From: a virus
IMG/VR virus record: IMGVR_UViG_3300025816_002051
Span: 1-21,217 of that record
Direction: 5' to 3' (one strand)
Length of the DNA stretch: 21,217 bases
The translations under genes were made by a program, and so were the position numbers. The notes under the pieces are model-generated. The model saw nothing but the letters and a program-made list of their open reading frames with translations, made no database searches and was not told where the DNA came from. The number at the start of each line of letters is the position of its first letter. Position 1 is the stretch's first letter. Below, piece after piece: positions 1 to 7,338 of the stretch.

Positions 1-996
1 AACACAGGACACACAGCAAACAACCTGTCCAGCCTGATCAACAGTCAAATTGAGGACCAAGACATATTGTACATACACAACAACAGTAACAGCGGTTATT
101 CCTCAGAATTTTCTCTGAGTGTAATATCCGGTGGAGCCAACGCTACCGTGTGGCAATGGGTCAACGCAGGTGGTATACTTTTGATACAGGACAGATATGT
201 CACAGGTGCGAATGACATGTTGCAGGGCGAGTCAGCCACAATCACAAGAGACATTGATGGGGGAACTAACCTCGACACAGACTTCAGGACGGAACTGAAC
301 GACACATTATTGTACAACGGTGCGGCGGGCACACTGACCAACAACACCCTGGACCAGGGTGGCCACACTGACCACGGACACATCACCAACCTGGGCACAG
401 GTGAGGTGGGCATAGGACACAGGGGATCAAACAACGCCACTCCCAAGGGTGAAGATTACAACAACGCATTTGCCTACAAGTACGGTTCGGGACTGGTGTA
501 CTATGACACATATCCCATGGACCTCTGGGACGCATATGGACTCAACCACACCTACTCAGCATCAAGCGTTTTAACAAACGGTGGTGCTCAGGTCTACAAC
601 GAGAACCTCATACATTGGGCGGCGTCACTGTACTATGATGGAGCATCACAGATCAACGGAACCGGCGGTGCTGACGAAATTTATGGAACCATGGGCGACG
701 ACACAATATTCAGCAAGGACGGTGGTGACGATCTGTGGGGCGGTGCGGGTGCTGACACCTACATCTACAAACAGACTTATCAGTCAGATCCAGGATCAAA
801 CGACGCCATTCTAGATTTCAATTACAGTGAGGACAGGATCGACATCAGTGCCATAACAGGTGGTGCCAGTGTCTCAAGGACGTTGACCAATGGCACACTG
901 TTCAAACTGGACACAGACAACAACGGCACATACGAGATGCAGTGGGATCTGGAAGGCTACACAGGCACAGCAGACCAGGTCACAGTTGTAACATAA
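1..996 (+). CDS. RTX-repeat (hemolysin-type calcium-binding) secreted protein, 5' partial
   Basis: The frame is open to the first base of the window, so this is the C-terminal part of a larger protein. The first ~210 codons resemble a glutamine-amidotransferase/ThuA-like fold seen in some large RTX proteins: a WVNAGGILLI strand early, then GSGLVYYDTYPMDLW and ENLIHWAASLYY. At about 661-770 there are roughly four degenerate RTX nonapeptides (GGADEIYGT, MGDDTIF, GGDDLW, GGAGADTYIY), a calcium-binding beta-roll. The tail (ILDFNYSEDRIDIS and onward) is the usual serralysin/RTX C-terminus, which carries an uncleaved type I secretion signal. The TolC-like gene follows 13 nt after the stop, which fits a substrate next to its exporter. 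A TTG at 67 could be read as a start, but the open upstream frame makes that unlikely. The N-terminal activity is unknown. Confidence 0.85.
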   Translation, partial: NTGHTANNLSSLINSQIEDQDILYIHNNSNSGYSSEFSLSVISGGANATVWQWVNAGGILLIQDRYVTGANDMLQGESATITRDIDGGTNLDTDFRTELNDTLLYNGAAGTLTNNTLDQGGHTDHGHITNLGTGEVGIGHRGSNNATPKGEDYNNAFAYKYGSGLVYYDTYPMDLWDAYGLNHTYSASSVLTNGGAQVYNENLIHWAASLYYDGASQINGTGGADEIYGTMGDDTIFSKDGGDDLWGGAGADTYIYKQTYQSDPGSNDAILDFNYSEDRIDISAITGGASVSRTLTNGTLFKLDTDNNGTYEMQWDLEGYTGTADQVTVVT

Positions 997-999
997 ATA
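992..999 (+). promoter_or_regulatory. T4-late-like promoter motif (CATAAATA)
   Basis: CATAAATA differs from the T4 late consensus TATAAATA at one base. It overlaps the stop codon of the RTX gene and ends 10 nt before the TolC-like ATG at 1010. No Shine-Dalgarno sequence lies between it and the ATG. Confidence 0.55.
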
Positions 1000-1009
1000 T
1001 GGGTACATT

Positions 1010-2776
1010 ATGCGGAAAATAGCAACGTACACACTTATATTTTTAATGCTCCAATTCAACATGGCCATAGCGGACTGCGAGTGGCAATTGGTTGAGGAGA
1101 CCCCTACCTACGTCAGGGAACAGTGCAAGGCAGGCACGGGCATGGGTGCTAGGATACGTACGAAAGACATCAACGGCGAAGTTGGTGAGTTCAAAGTGGT
1201 GGGCAAGGAAGCAAGTCCACTGAAGAAATTCAAAGACAAGGTTGAAGAAGCACCTAAGGTGGTAGAGAAGGTTGAGAAGGTCCAGGAGATCGAGAAAGAA
1301 GTTAAAATAACAGAGAAGAAAGTCAAAGAATTAAAAGAAGAGAAAAGTGTTGTTGAAAAAGTAGAACAACACGTGGAAGAAGAACAACTAGCCAAAACTC
1401 CTGTCGAGGACACTGCAAAGCCTGAGATCAAGAAAGAGATTGCCAAGCAAGAAGTAGACACCAAATCAGATGAGAAGTTGGTTAAACAAGCAGAAGAGAA
1501 AGCATGGGCAGACATAGACACAGAGCAAAAAGTAGATTGGATGAAACTTCATGAACTATTGCCAAGGCTTATAGTGGAGAATGAGAAAATCATAGCGGCA
1601 GAACAGGACTACGAGGCCGCAAAAGAAACTTTGAAATCTGAATACACTGCATACCATCCACAGGTCACTATATCAATAGGAAACAATTGGGAAGATGATA
1701 GGACACCTGCTAAAGGAACACATCCAAGCAATACGATCACACATGACTCCAAACAGGGCATACAGAAATCAATAACGGTGACACAGATGATATGGGACGC
1801 AGGCAGAACAAACTCCGTCATAGACAAAGCCAAACACACCACACAGCAGGCCTACTATAGACTGGAACTAGTGAAAGAAGATGTTGTAATGGAAGCCATC
1901 AATGCATGGTTGAACTTGATCAAAGCATACAACTCACATGAAGCAAACAAGAAAATAGAAGCCAACGCAAAAATCACACTTGCAATGACCATTGAAAAAG
2001 TCAAAAAAGGTGAAGGTAGTAAACTAGAACAACTGCAGATAGAACAACAGTACAGAACATACCAGACACTGTCAATGACAAGTAGGTTAGGTTTAGACAG
2101 TGCGATCCAAAGATTCCAAAACGTTTGGAGGTTCGAGCCAAAGAACATAAGTCAGATACCGAAGCCAATGATAGACCTACTAGGGATTATACCTGTACAG
2201 GGTGCACCTGTGTCAGACAACACTGCGTTGAAGATAGCCAACATGGATATCTTGATCGCGAAAGAACAGTTGAGATTTGACGAAGCAGAATTCAAACCAA
2301 GAGTTGATGGCAAACTTTCTTACACAGAGAAGGACGGCGAACTTTCAGGTGGTTACGACACAGACAGTGCTAGGAAAGAAGAGTGGAGAGCAGATGTGAC
2401 AATGACATGGAAACTGTTCAACACAAAGAACAAGCATATGACCAATGCGGATAGATCGAGACTTAGAGCCGCGGATCTGAGATACGCTGACACGTTGAGA
2501 ACAACACAGGAGCAGTTCACTAACGCATGGAACAACTACGTTTTGGTCGAACAGAATCTAGAGACACTGAAGAGAACAGTGGAGATCAATGATGAGATGT
2601 ACAAACTCACATTGGCAGACTTCCAAGCAGGGAATTCACCCATTATGGCGGTATTTGGAATGAAGACAGCACACCTTATGAGTGAAGTTGCATATGCAAA
2701 CGCACAGATAGATTGGATGATCGCTAGATACCAATTACACAAGGTACTAGGGTTAGTAGATCCAATTCTTAAATAA
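1010..2776 (+). CDS. TolC-family outer-membrane efflux/secretion protein with long N-terminal charged extension
   Basis: This 588-aa protein is predicted to form the trimeric outer-membrane exit duct of a type I secretion system. It has a type I signal peptide (residues 1-21, ending AIA before DCEW). A small domain with two Cys follows (about 22-65). Next is a strongly charged Lys/Glu stretch with heptad-like spacing (about 65-165; KVEKVQEIEKEVK, KVKELKEEK). The TolC fold runs from about 175 to the end: LLPRLIVENEKIIAAEQDY, YHPQVTISIG, VTQMIWDAGRT, then the second half with KPRVDGKLSY-type strands and a typical end ARYQLHKVLGLVDP. The TolC part is of ordinary length. The N-terminal extension is not usual and would sit in the periplasm. 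The ATG lies 10 nt after a late-type promoter motif and has no Shine-Dalgarno sequence. Confidence 0.88.
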   Translation: MRKIATYTLIFLMLQFNMAIADCEWQLVEETPTYVREQCKAGTGMGARIRTKDINGEVGEFKVVGKEASPLKKFKDKVEEAPKVVEKVEKVQEIEKEVKITEKKVKELKEEKSVVEKVEQHVEEEQLAKTPVEDTAKPEIKKEIAKQEVDTKSDEKLVKQAEEKAWADIDTEQKVDWMKLHELLPRLIVENEKIIAAEQDYEAAKETLKSEYTAYHPQVTISIGNNWEDDRTPAKGTHPSNTITHDSKQGIQKSITVTQMIWDAGRTNSVIDKAKHTTQQAYYRLELVKEDVVMEAINAWLNLIKAYNSHEANKKIEANAKITLAMTIEKVKKGEGSKLEQLQIEQQYRTYQTLSMTSRLGLDSAIQRFQNVWRFEPKNISQIPKPMIDLLGIIPVQGAPVSDNTALKIANMDILIAKEQLRFDEAEFKPRVDGKLSYTEKDGELSGGYDTDSARKEEWRADVTMTWKLFNTKNKHMTNADRSRLRAADLRYADTLRTTQEQFTNAWNNYVLVEQNLETLKRTVEINDEMYKLTLADFQAGNSPIMAVFGMKTAHLMSEVAYANAQIDWMIARYQLHKVLGLVDPILK

Positions 2777-2784
2777 CCAAATCA

Positions 2785-2792
2785 ATTAAATA
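2785..2792 (+). promoter_or_regulatory. T4-late-like promoter motif (ATTAAATA)
   Basis: ATTAAATA ends 8 nt before the ATG at 2801. The stretch from the motif through the ATG matches the one at 6511-6529 in 18 of 19 bases. A second TTAAATA (2769-2775) overlaps the end of the TolC-like gene. No Shine-Dalgarno sequence is seen. Confidence 0.6.
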
Positions 2793-2800
2793 CACATATA

Positions 2801-3550
2801 ATGACAAGTTTCCTACGACACCTGTTCCGTGACAAAACAACGGCCATAATGCTGTTGATCAGCAGTTTTATCATTGCCATGTGTGCATTGGCCCCTGCGT
2901 TGTTCGTGATAATCGTATTGAACAAGTACCTAGCATCAGGTGTCACATCAACACTGATCTCATTGGCCATGGGTGCAATTCTTTTGTTGGCGTTCGAATT
3001 CGGATTCAGACAGAACAGGGGAGGCATGATACAGCAGTTGAACATCAGGATATTCACTCCATTGTTGAATGCATATGCAAAAAAGATCAAAGGCACACAG
3101 ATCACAGGGGAACAATTTAAGAAACTAGAGATGGCAGGGGCAACGATAAAAGGTGCCACTAGTTCCAGCATTACAGGCTGGATCTTGGACTGGCCATTCG
3201 TGTTGGCGTTTCTGGTTGTTCTACTTTACATAAACTGGACAGCGGCACTGATCGCGGCCATATTCATGATCATCATGATGGTGCTAACTGCACAGCGAAT
3301 GAACCTGAGCCTGCAGAGTGACAGCACAGCAAACTTGGAAATATTTTTAACAGGACTTATGACAGTGGTAATAATGTCAGTGGGTGCGACACAGATAATC
3401 GCCGGCACACTGGACGTGGGACTACTGATAGGTTCAAACATACTGGCGGCAAGGGCACTGCAAGGGGCCAACAAATACGCCAAAGCAAAGGAGGCAATAG
3501 CAAGACGTGACCGAGCAACAGCAGAAATCTTCAGTTTCATCAAACAATAA
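2801..3550 (+). CDS. Type I secretion ABC-exporter transmembrane domain only (no ATPase domain)
   Basis: This 249-aa inner-membrane protein matches the membrane domain of PrtD/HlyB-type exporters. About six TM segments can be placed: roughly 14-40 and 46-68, a pair near 125-165, and a pair near 182-222. The region between TM2 and TM3 keeps the family pattern (QQLNIRIFTPLLNAY, then WILDWPFV). The end (VGLLIGSNILAARAL, then AKAKEAIARRDRA) corresponds to the stretch just before the nucleotide-binding domain, and the protein stops there. Family members are usually around 550-600 aa. The cytosolic excursion between TM4 and TM5 also looks shortened by tens of residues. No Walker A motif follows in any frame, so this is a clean domain boundary rather than an obvious frameshift. 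The HlyD-like gene begins inside its last 44 nt. Confidence 0.8.
   Translation: MTSFLRHLFRDKTTAIMLLISSFIIAMCALAPALFVIIVLNKYLASGVTSTLISLAMGAILLLAFEFGFRQNRGGMIQQLNIRIFTPLLNAYAKKIKGTQITGEQFKKLEMAGATIKGATSSSITGWILDWPFVLAFLVVLLYINWTAALIAAIFMIIMMVLTAQRMNLSLQSDSTANLEIFLTGLMTVVIMSVGATQIIAGTLDVGLLIGSNILAARALQGANKYAKAKEAIARRDRATAEIFSFIKQ
3487..3494 (+). promoter_or_regulatory. Shine-Dalgarno site supporting a GTG start
   Basis: AAAGGAGG lies within the end of the ABC membrane-domain gene, 12 nt before the GTG at 3507. It supports that GTG as the start of the HlyD-like adaptor despite the 44-nt overlap. Confidence 0.5.
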
Positions 3551-4232
3551 GTTCTTTGTATTGTTGACAACTCTATTTGTCACACTATTCGTGTGGGCGT
3601 GGCATGCCAAGGTGGACATCACAACAGTGGCTAACGGACTTGTGATACCTGAAAAGAACATCACAAAATTAGGCACCATGGTGACAGGAAAGATTGTAAA
3701 AGTTCATTACAAGCAAGGAGCAGTGGTGAACAAAGGTGATATCATAATCACAATCAATCCAGGGGTCGGATATGAGCCTTACCATGTCAAGGCAAATATA
3801 GATGGCCGGATACAGGAACTTACTTTCAAGAATCCAGGTTCTGTTGTCAAACTAGGAGACGCACTGGCCATACTTGTACCACTTGATCAAAAGTTAATTG
3901 TGCAAGGACAACTCCAAGTCAAAGACAGAGGATATGTTGAAGTGGGACAATCCGCAAAAATTAAACTGGCAAGCAGTGAAGCGTTCACATACCTACCTAT
4001 CGAAGCAAAACTAATTAGAATATCACCTGATGCTGTGCAGGGACAGACTATGTCCTACTACGAGATAGAACTAGAATTAGACTCACAGATTTTTTCAAAC
4101 GGTGACATGCAGTACAAACTGGTGCCGGGTGTACAGGTGCACGTATTCATACTAACCGGAGAGAGAACCATATTAAGTTATATCACAACACCTTTCCACA
4201 ACAGCATAGGACAGGCACTACAGGAGAGATAA
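3507..4232 (+). CDS. HlyD-like membrane fusion (periplasmic adaptor) protein lacking the coiled-coil hairpin
   Basis: This 241-aa adaptor would link the inner-membrane transporter to the TolC duct. A short cytosolic N-terminus and one TM (about 14-33, FFVLLTTLFVTLFVWAW) precede the first lipoyl half (GKIVKVHYKQGAVVNKGDII). The second half (ANIDGRIQELTFKNPGSVV) follows after only a few residues. A beta-barrel domain comes next (KLIVQGQLQVKDRGYVEVGQ through LVPGVQVHVFI). In HlyD/PrtE proteins of 400 or more residues, a long alpha-hairpin that reaches TolC sits between the lipoyl halves, and it is absent here. The GTG start has an AGGAGG upstream, and translation probably couples to the ABC gene, which it overlaps by 44 nt. 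Family assignment is firm; whether it completes an export channel is inference. Confidence 0.83.
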   Translation: MTEQQQKSSVSSNNKFFVLLTTLFVTLFVWAWHAKVDITTVANGLVIPEKNITKLGTMVTGKIVKVHYKQGAVVNKGDIIITINPGVGYEPYHVKANIDGRIQELTFKNPGSVVKLGDALAILVPLDQKLIVQGQLQVKDRGYVEVGQSAKIKLASSEAFTYLPIEAKLIRISPDAVQGQTMSYYEIELELDSQIFSNGDMQYKLVPGVQVHVFILTGERTILSYITTPFHNSIGQALQER

Positions 4233-4233
4233 C

Positions 4234-4593
4234 ATGGAAGAACAAAAGAAACTGACAATCAGAGAAAGATGGAGTAAAGCCATGACTGCGGACAACATGG
4301 TTGATCTCAGCGTTGACATATTCCTGATTGTGTTTGATGTGTTAAGTTCTCCTATACTGATCGTCATGAGGGTGGTGCGTTGGATATTGGCCAAGTTTGT
4401 TAACAATCACGTAAAGAGTTTCATAAAGAGAATAGTGCATTGGTTCTTGGACAATAGGAAGATCAGACTAGAACGAGGACAGAACATATTTCGTTACTAC
4501 TGGTGGCTATGGTTGTTGAGTCCGTTCATTCTTTTTGCATTATGGATTCTGACAGCATTCATAGTAGGATTCAGACAGGGCACAGGACTGTAA
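4234..4593 (+). CDS. Small membrane protein in the secretion-like operon, unknown function
   Basis: This 119-aa protein is not recognised. It has a hydrophobic helix or hairpin around 22-50 and a second, strongly hydrophobic aromatic segment around 87-112 (WWLWLLSPFILFALWIL). A basic region lies between them (about 55-85, rich in Arg/Lys), suggesting a cytosolic loop. The ATG sits 1 nt after the HlyD-like stop with an AGGAGAG upstream. Its own stop overlaps the cyclase start (TAATG). The tight packing argues that it works with its neighbours, perhaps as an accessory inner-membrane subunit. That role is inferred from position only. Confidence 0.75.
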   Translation: MEEQKKLTIRERWSKAMTADNMVDLSVDIFLIVFDVLSSPILIVMRVVRWILAKFVNNHVKSFIKRIVHWFLDNRKIRLERGQNIFRYYWWLWLLSPFILFALWILTAFIVGFRQGTGL

Positions 4594-6515
4594 TGAAAAT
4601 ATTCACAAGCATATGGATGGTGATAGTGTTTGCCGTCGTGCTTACAGGCATCAGGGTGGACAACAGCGACACAGTAAAAATCATGAGATACAAGACCTGG
4701 GACAAGTTCCAACAGATACAACCTCGTGCTGACGTCAGTGACCGAGTGGTTGTTGTGAACATAACAGAATCAGACTTAAAGAGGTACGGACAGTGGCCAT
4801 GGCCCAGACACATACTGGCCATGTTCCATGCTGGACTCTCAGACTCAGGTGCGGTGCTTGTGAACTACAATGTGTTGTTCGCTGAAGCGGACAGAATGGG
4901 TGGTAAGGAATACCTAAAGAGTTTCCCTATGACTGAGGAGATCCGAGAACAACTGAGCACGATACTCACTGACACGGACGGCATCTTCTCTTACGCATTA
5001 AAAGAAAGCAACAATGCGGTGCTGATGATGAGCGTCAAGAACGAATCGGACAACATCATACCCAAGACAACAAAAATAATACAGAAGGGCGATGTGTTGC
5101 CATGGCTTTACGAATACGAAGGCATAGTGCCACCGCTGACGCTACTGACAGTGGGCGCCAAAGGCATAGGTGTAAACGTGACATCTCCAGAGCCGGATGC
5201 AGTGGTTAGGAAGATGCCTGTGTTGATACGTGTTGGCGATAAGATATATCCAAGCATGTTGTTGGAAAACATAAGAATAGTGAACAGAAGCAAAAGGATC
5301 AAAGTGGTTGCCAAGGAGTATGGCATAAATGAAGTGCTGGTCAGCAAACAAGCAGGCATACCGGTCAATCACAATGCGGAGATGTACATCAACTACGCAG
5401 ACCCGTCGCAATACACACAACTATCTGTTGAGCAGGTGTTCAGCAGAGAACACGACGACAAGATCAAGGGCAGGATAGTGGTTGTGGGAATGGATGCCGC
5501 TGGCCTCAGTGTGCTGAAGTACACACCACACGGACTGACAACGGACCAAATGATAACAGCACAAGCACTTGACACCACAATGACCGGTGACTACCTGTAC
5601 AGGACACCACAGGCAGACACATACGAAATTGTGTTCCTGGCTTTATTATTGTTGCTGTTGATATTAGTACTGCCTAGAACCAGTGTATTATTAGCAGTGC
5701 CTCTCTTGTTTTTCATAGAGGGTGGTGTAGCCTACGGTGCATTCATGGCATACGCCAACAAAGGATTCCTAGTTGATCCTTCTTGGACGATGCTGTCTGT
5801 GTTTTTAATTTGGTCCCATTCTGTGTACAACAACTTTGCCACACAGAGCAGACTGCGACAACAGATCAAGAAACAGTTCGAACACTATCTTGATCCTGGC
5901 ATGGTCAAGAAATTACAGAAGGATCCTTCATTGCTGAAACTGGGTGGGGAGAAAAGAGACATGACGTTCTTGTTCTGTGACATCAGAGGCTTCACACCCA
6001 TCAGTGAGAAGTACAAAGGTAATCCAGAAGGTCTAACAAAACTGATCAATAGATTCCTTACACGTATGACAGATGTGATAATAGCAAACGGCGGAACCAT
6101 AGACAAGTTCATGGGAGATTGCATAATGGCCTTCTGGAACGCACCCATCGAGGACGGCGAACACGAGGAACACGCAGTACAGGCCGCGATTGACATGCAA
6201 AACGAATTGTTGAAACTGAACCAGCAGTTGGCTGTGGAAGGACTTCCTACCATAGCGATAGGAATAGGAATAAACACAGGCGAGGCGTTGGTCGGTAACA
6301 TGGGATCAGATCAGAGGTTTGATTATTCCGTTATAGGTGATGCGGTAAACTTGGCCGCACGTCTTGAGAGTTCCAGCAAGACACTTGGTAAAACACTAGT
6401 GATAGGTGAAGACACGGTCAAGGCCGCGAAACTGAATTACGACTTTGAATACATAGATCAGATCACTGTCAAGGGCAAGACAGAAGAAATAAAAGTGTAC
6501 ACGCACAAACATTAA
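4593..6515 (+). CDS. CHASE2-domain class III adenylate cyclase
   Basis: This 640-aa membrane enzyme is predicted to make cAMP from ATP. An N-terminal TM (about 5-20) leads to a periplasmic CHASE2 sensor (about 50-345; WPWPR at 68-72, GRIVVVGMDAAG and YTPHGL near its end). Further TM segments follow (about 348-420), then the cytosolic cyclase domain (about 457-635). Catalytic residues appear intact: metal-binding D463 (FCDIRGF) and D509 (KFMGD), adenine-selecting K505 and D577 (FDYSVIGD), and transition-state N586 and R590 (NLAARLE). The Lys/Asp pair points to ATP rather than GTP. The start at 4593 was chosen because it overlaps the previous stop (TAATG) and begins directly before the TM; the longer in-frame upstream extension overlaps the preceding gene. 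The CHASE2 ligand is unknown. Confidence 0.9.
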   Translation: MKIFTSIWMVIVFAVVLTGIRVDNSDTVKIMRYKTWDKFQQIQPRADVSDRVVVVNITESDLKRYGQWPWPRHILAMFHAGLSDSGAVLVNYNVLFAEADRMGGKEYLKSFPMTEEIREQLSTILTDTDGIFSYALKESNNAVLMMSVKNESDNIIPKTTKIIQKGDVLPWLYEYEGIVPPLTLLTVGAKGIGVNVTSPEPDAVVRKMPVLIRVGDKIYPSMLLENIRIVNRSKRIKVVAKEYGINEVLVSKQAGIPVNHNAEMYINYADPSQYTQLSVEQVFSREHDDKIKGRIVVVGMDAAGLSVLKYTPHGLTTDQMITAQALDTTMTGDYLYRTPQADTYEIVFLALLLLLLILVLPRTSVLLAVPLLFFIEGGVAYGAFMAYANKGFLVDPSWTMLSVFLIWSHSVYNNFATQSRLRQQIKKQFEHYLDPGMVKKLQKDPSLLKLGGEKRDMTFLFCDIRGFTPISEKYKGNPEGLTKLINRFLTRMTDVIIANGGTIDKFMGDCIMAFWNAPIEDGEHEEHAVQAAIDMQNELLKLNQQLAVEGLPTIAIGIGINTGEALVGNMGSDQRFDYSVIGDAVNLAARLESSSKTLGKTLVIGEDTVKAAKLNYDFEYIDQITVKGKTEEIKVYTHKH

Positions 6516-6518
6516 ATA
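6511..6518 (+). promoter_or_regulatory. T4-late-like promoter motif (ATTAAATA)
   Basis: ATTAAATA lies at the end of the cyclase gene, overlapping its stop, 8 nt before the ATG at 6527. Motif and spacer are almost identical to those at 2785-2803. No Shine-Dalgarno sequence is present. Confidence 0.6.
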
Positions 6519-6526
6519 CACACATA

Positions 6527-6805
6527 ATGAGTTTTTGGAATCTAGTAGCGGAACTTGGAATGCCCATAGCGGCCACAGTTGGCCTTGGTGCTTTCATAAT
6601 GGTCATAATAAAGTACATTCTGGGATCAGTGGTCAGTAGTATTAATTTCATAGAAAGCGTGATTACACAACTGGACAACAGGGTCAAAACAATGAACAAT
6701 GACATACTCAAGATTGACCAGGAAGTTTCAGAACAACTTGGACTGCCTGTGGACACAGATAGGATAGCAAGGGCAGATGGTAAAGTGGACGCAAGGAAAG
6801 ACTGA
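6527..6805 (+). CDS. Small one-TM protein with coiled-coil tail (holin-like candidate), copy 1
   Basis: This 92-aa protein has an N-terminal membrane segment (about 10-33, GMPIAATVGLGAFIMVIIKY) and a helical tail with heptad-like hydrophobics (INFIESVITQLDNRVKTMNNDI), ending charged. The layout resembles BhlA/UviB-type phage holin-like proteins, but the family match is only by architecture. It shares layout and several positions with the next gene (G-[MF]-P-[IV]-[AV], then DNRVK/DRVRLL and NND/DND), so the two are probably tandem paralogues. The stop overlaps the next ATG (TGATG). It could be a lysis protein or a small partner of the upstream membrane complex. Confidence 0.75.
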   Translation: MSFWNLVAELGMPIAATVGLGAFIMVIIKYILGSVVSSINFIESVITQLDNRVKTMNNDILKIDQEVSEQLGLPVDTDRIARADGKVDARKD

Positions 6806-7032
6806 TGGACATAGTAACACTGATAAATGATTATGGATTTCCTGTGGTGGCTGTGTTCTTCCTCGCATACTTCATATGGTATCTCTACAACTACATTGTG
6901 AATCAGATAAAGCCAAAACTTGGATCAACATCAGCAACACTGATCAAACTCATAGACAGGGTCAGACTGTTGGACAACGACCTGATAAGATTACAGACTA
7001 AAGTACGTACTTTACAGAAAAAAAAGAAGTAG
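6805..7032 (+). CDS. Small one-TM protein with coiled-coil tail (holin-like candidate), copy 2
   Basis: This 75-aa protein has one aromatic-rich TM (about 11-34, GFPVVAVFFLAYFIWYLYNY) and then a basic amphipathic helix (LIKLIDRVRLLDNDLIRLQ) ending in a lysine run. It is a likely paralogue of the preceding gene and is coupled to it by TGATG, with AAGGA upstream. The layout (MD..L...G, single TM, charged coiled tail) is close to BhlA/UviB holin-like proteins. A function in lysis or membrane anchoring is inference. Confidence 0.72.
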   Translation: MDIVTLINDYGFPVVAVFFLAYFIWYLYNYIVNQIKPKLGSTSATLIKLIDRVRLLDNDLIRLQTKVRTLQKKKK

Positions 7033-7047
7033 TACAACATAACTTAC

Positions 7048-7059
7048 ATCATTAATGAT
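7048..7059. promoter_or_regulatory. 12-bp perfect palindrome (ATCATTAATGAT)
   Basis: This perfect inverted repeat overlaps the first base of the late-type motif for the gene at 7072. It has no T-tract, so it is not a terminator. It could be an operator half-site pair or chance. Confidence 0.3.
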
Positions 7060-7066
7060 TTAAATA
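7059..7066 (+). promoter_or_regulatory. T4-late-like promoter motif (TTTAAATA)
   Basis: TTTAAATA ends 5 nt before the ATG at 7072. There is no Shine-Dalgarno sequence. Confidence 0.5.
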
Positions 7067-7071
7067 TTTGC

Positions 7072-7338
7072 ATGAAGTTCCTTATGGTCATGATTATATG
7101 TTTCGCCGAAGACACCTGCCAGGCAGTTTTTGATGCCTCACAATTCAACACCTACGACGAGTGTATGGCACAGGCCTTACCAGTAAGCAGATACATGAGA
7201 GACGTTTATACATCATCAGCAGGTGAGATACACTGCCTAGATGAGAAAGACTACGCAGAATACAAGGCGTTCATAGACAATGGCGGCAAACCTGCGTTGA
7301 GCCTCAACCACCCCGAGCATTCCAAGTCAAGCATCTAA
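7072..7338 (+). CDS. Small cysteine-containing phage protein, unknown function
   Basis: This 88-aa protein has a short hydrophobic start (MKFLMVMIICF) that might be a weak signal or membrane segment. Four Cys follow or overlap it (IICF, EDTCQAVF, YDECMAQA, IHCLDEK). The pattern recalls a group of short hypothetical proteins of marine phages (MKFL-start, C..., YDEC...), from memory only. It stands alone between the membrane-protein pair and the exonuclease promoter. Confidence 0.7.
   Translation: MKFLMVMIICFAEDTCQAVFDASQFNTYDECMAQALPVSRYMRDVYTSSAGEIHCLDEKDYAEYKAFIDNGGKPALSLNHPEHSKSSI

Noticed and set aside
1022-1081. Lipoprotein signal on the TolC-like protein (Cys shortly after the hydrophobic segment)
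   Set aside because: The residue before the Cys is Asp, which does not fit a lipobox; a type I signal peptide ending AIA fits better.
3551-4232. Frameshifted ATPase domain after the ABC membrane domain
   Set aside because: No Walker A, signature or Walker B motif is found in any frame; the HlyD-like gene fills the space.
6381-6410. Walker-A-like LGKTLVIGE in the cyclase
   Set aside because: It lies in the normal C-terminal part of the cyclase domain and lacks the GxxxxGK pattern.
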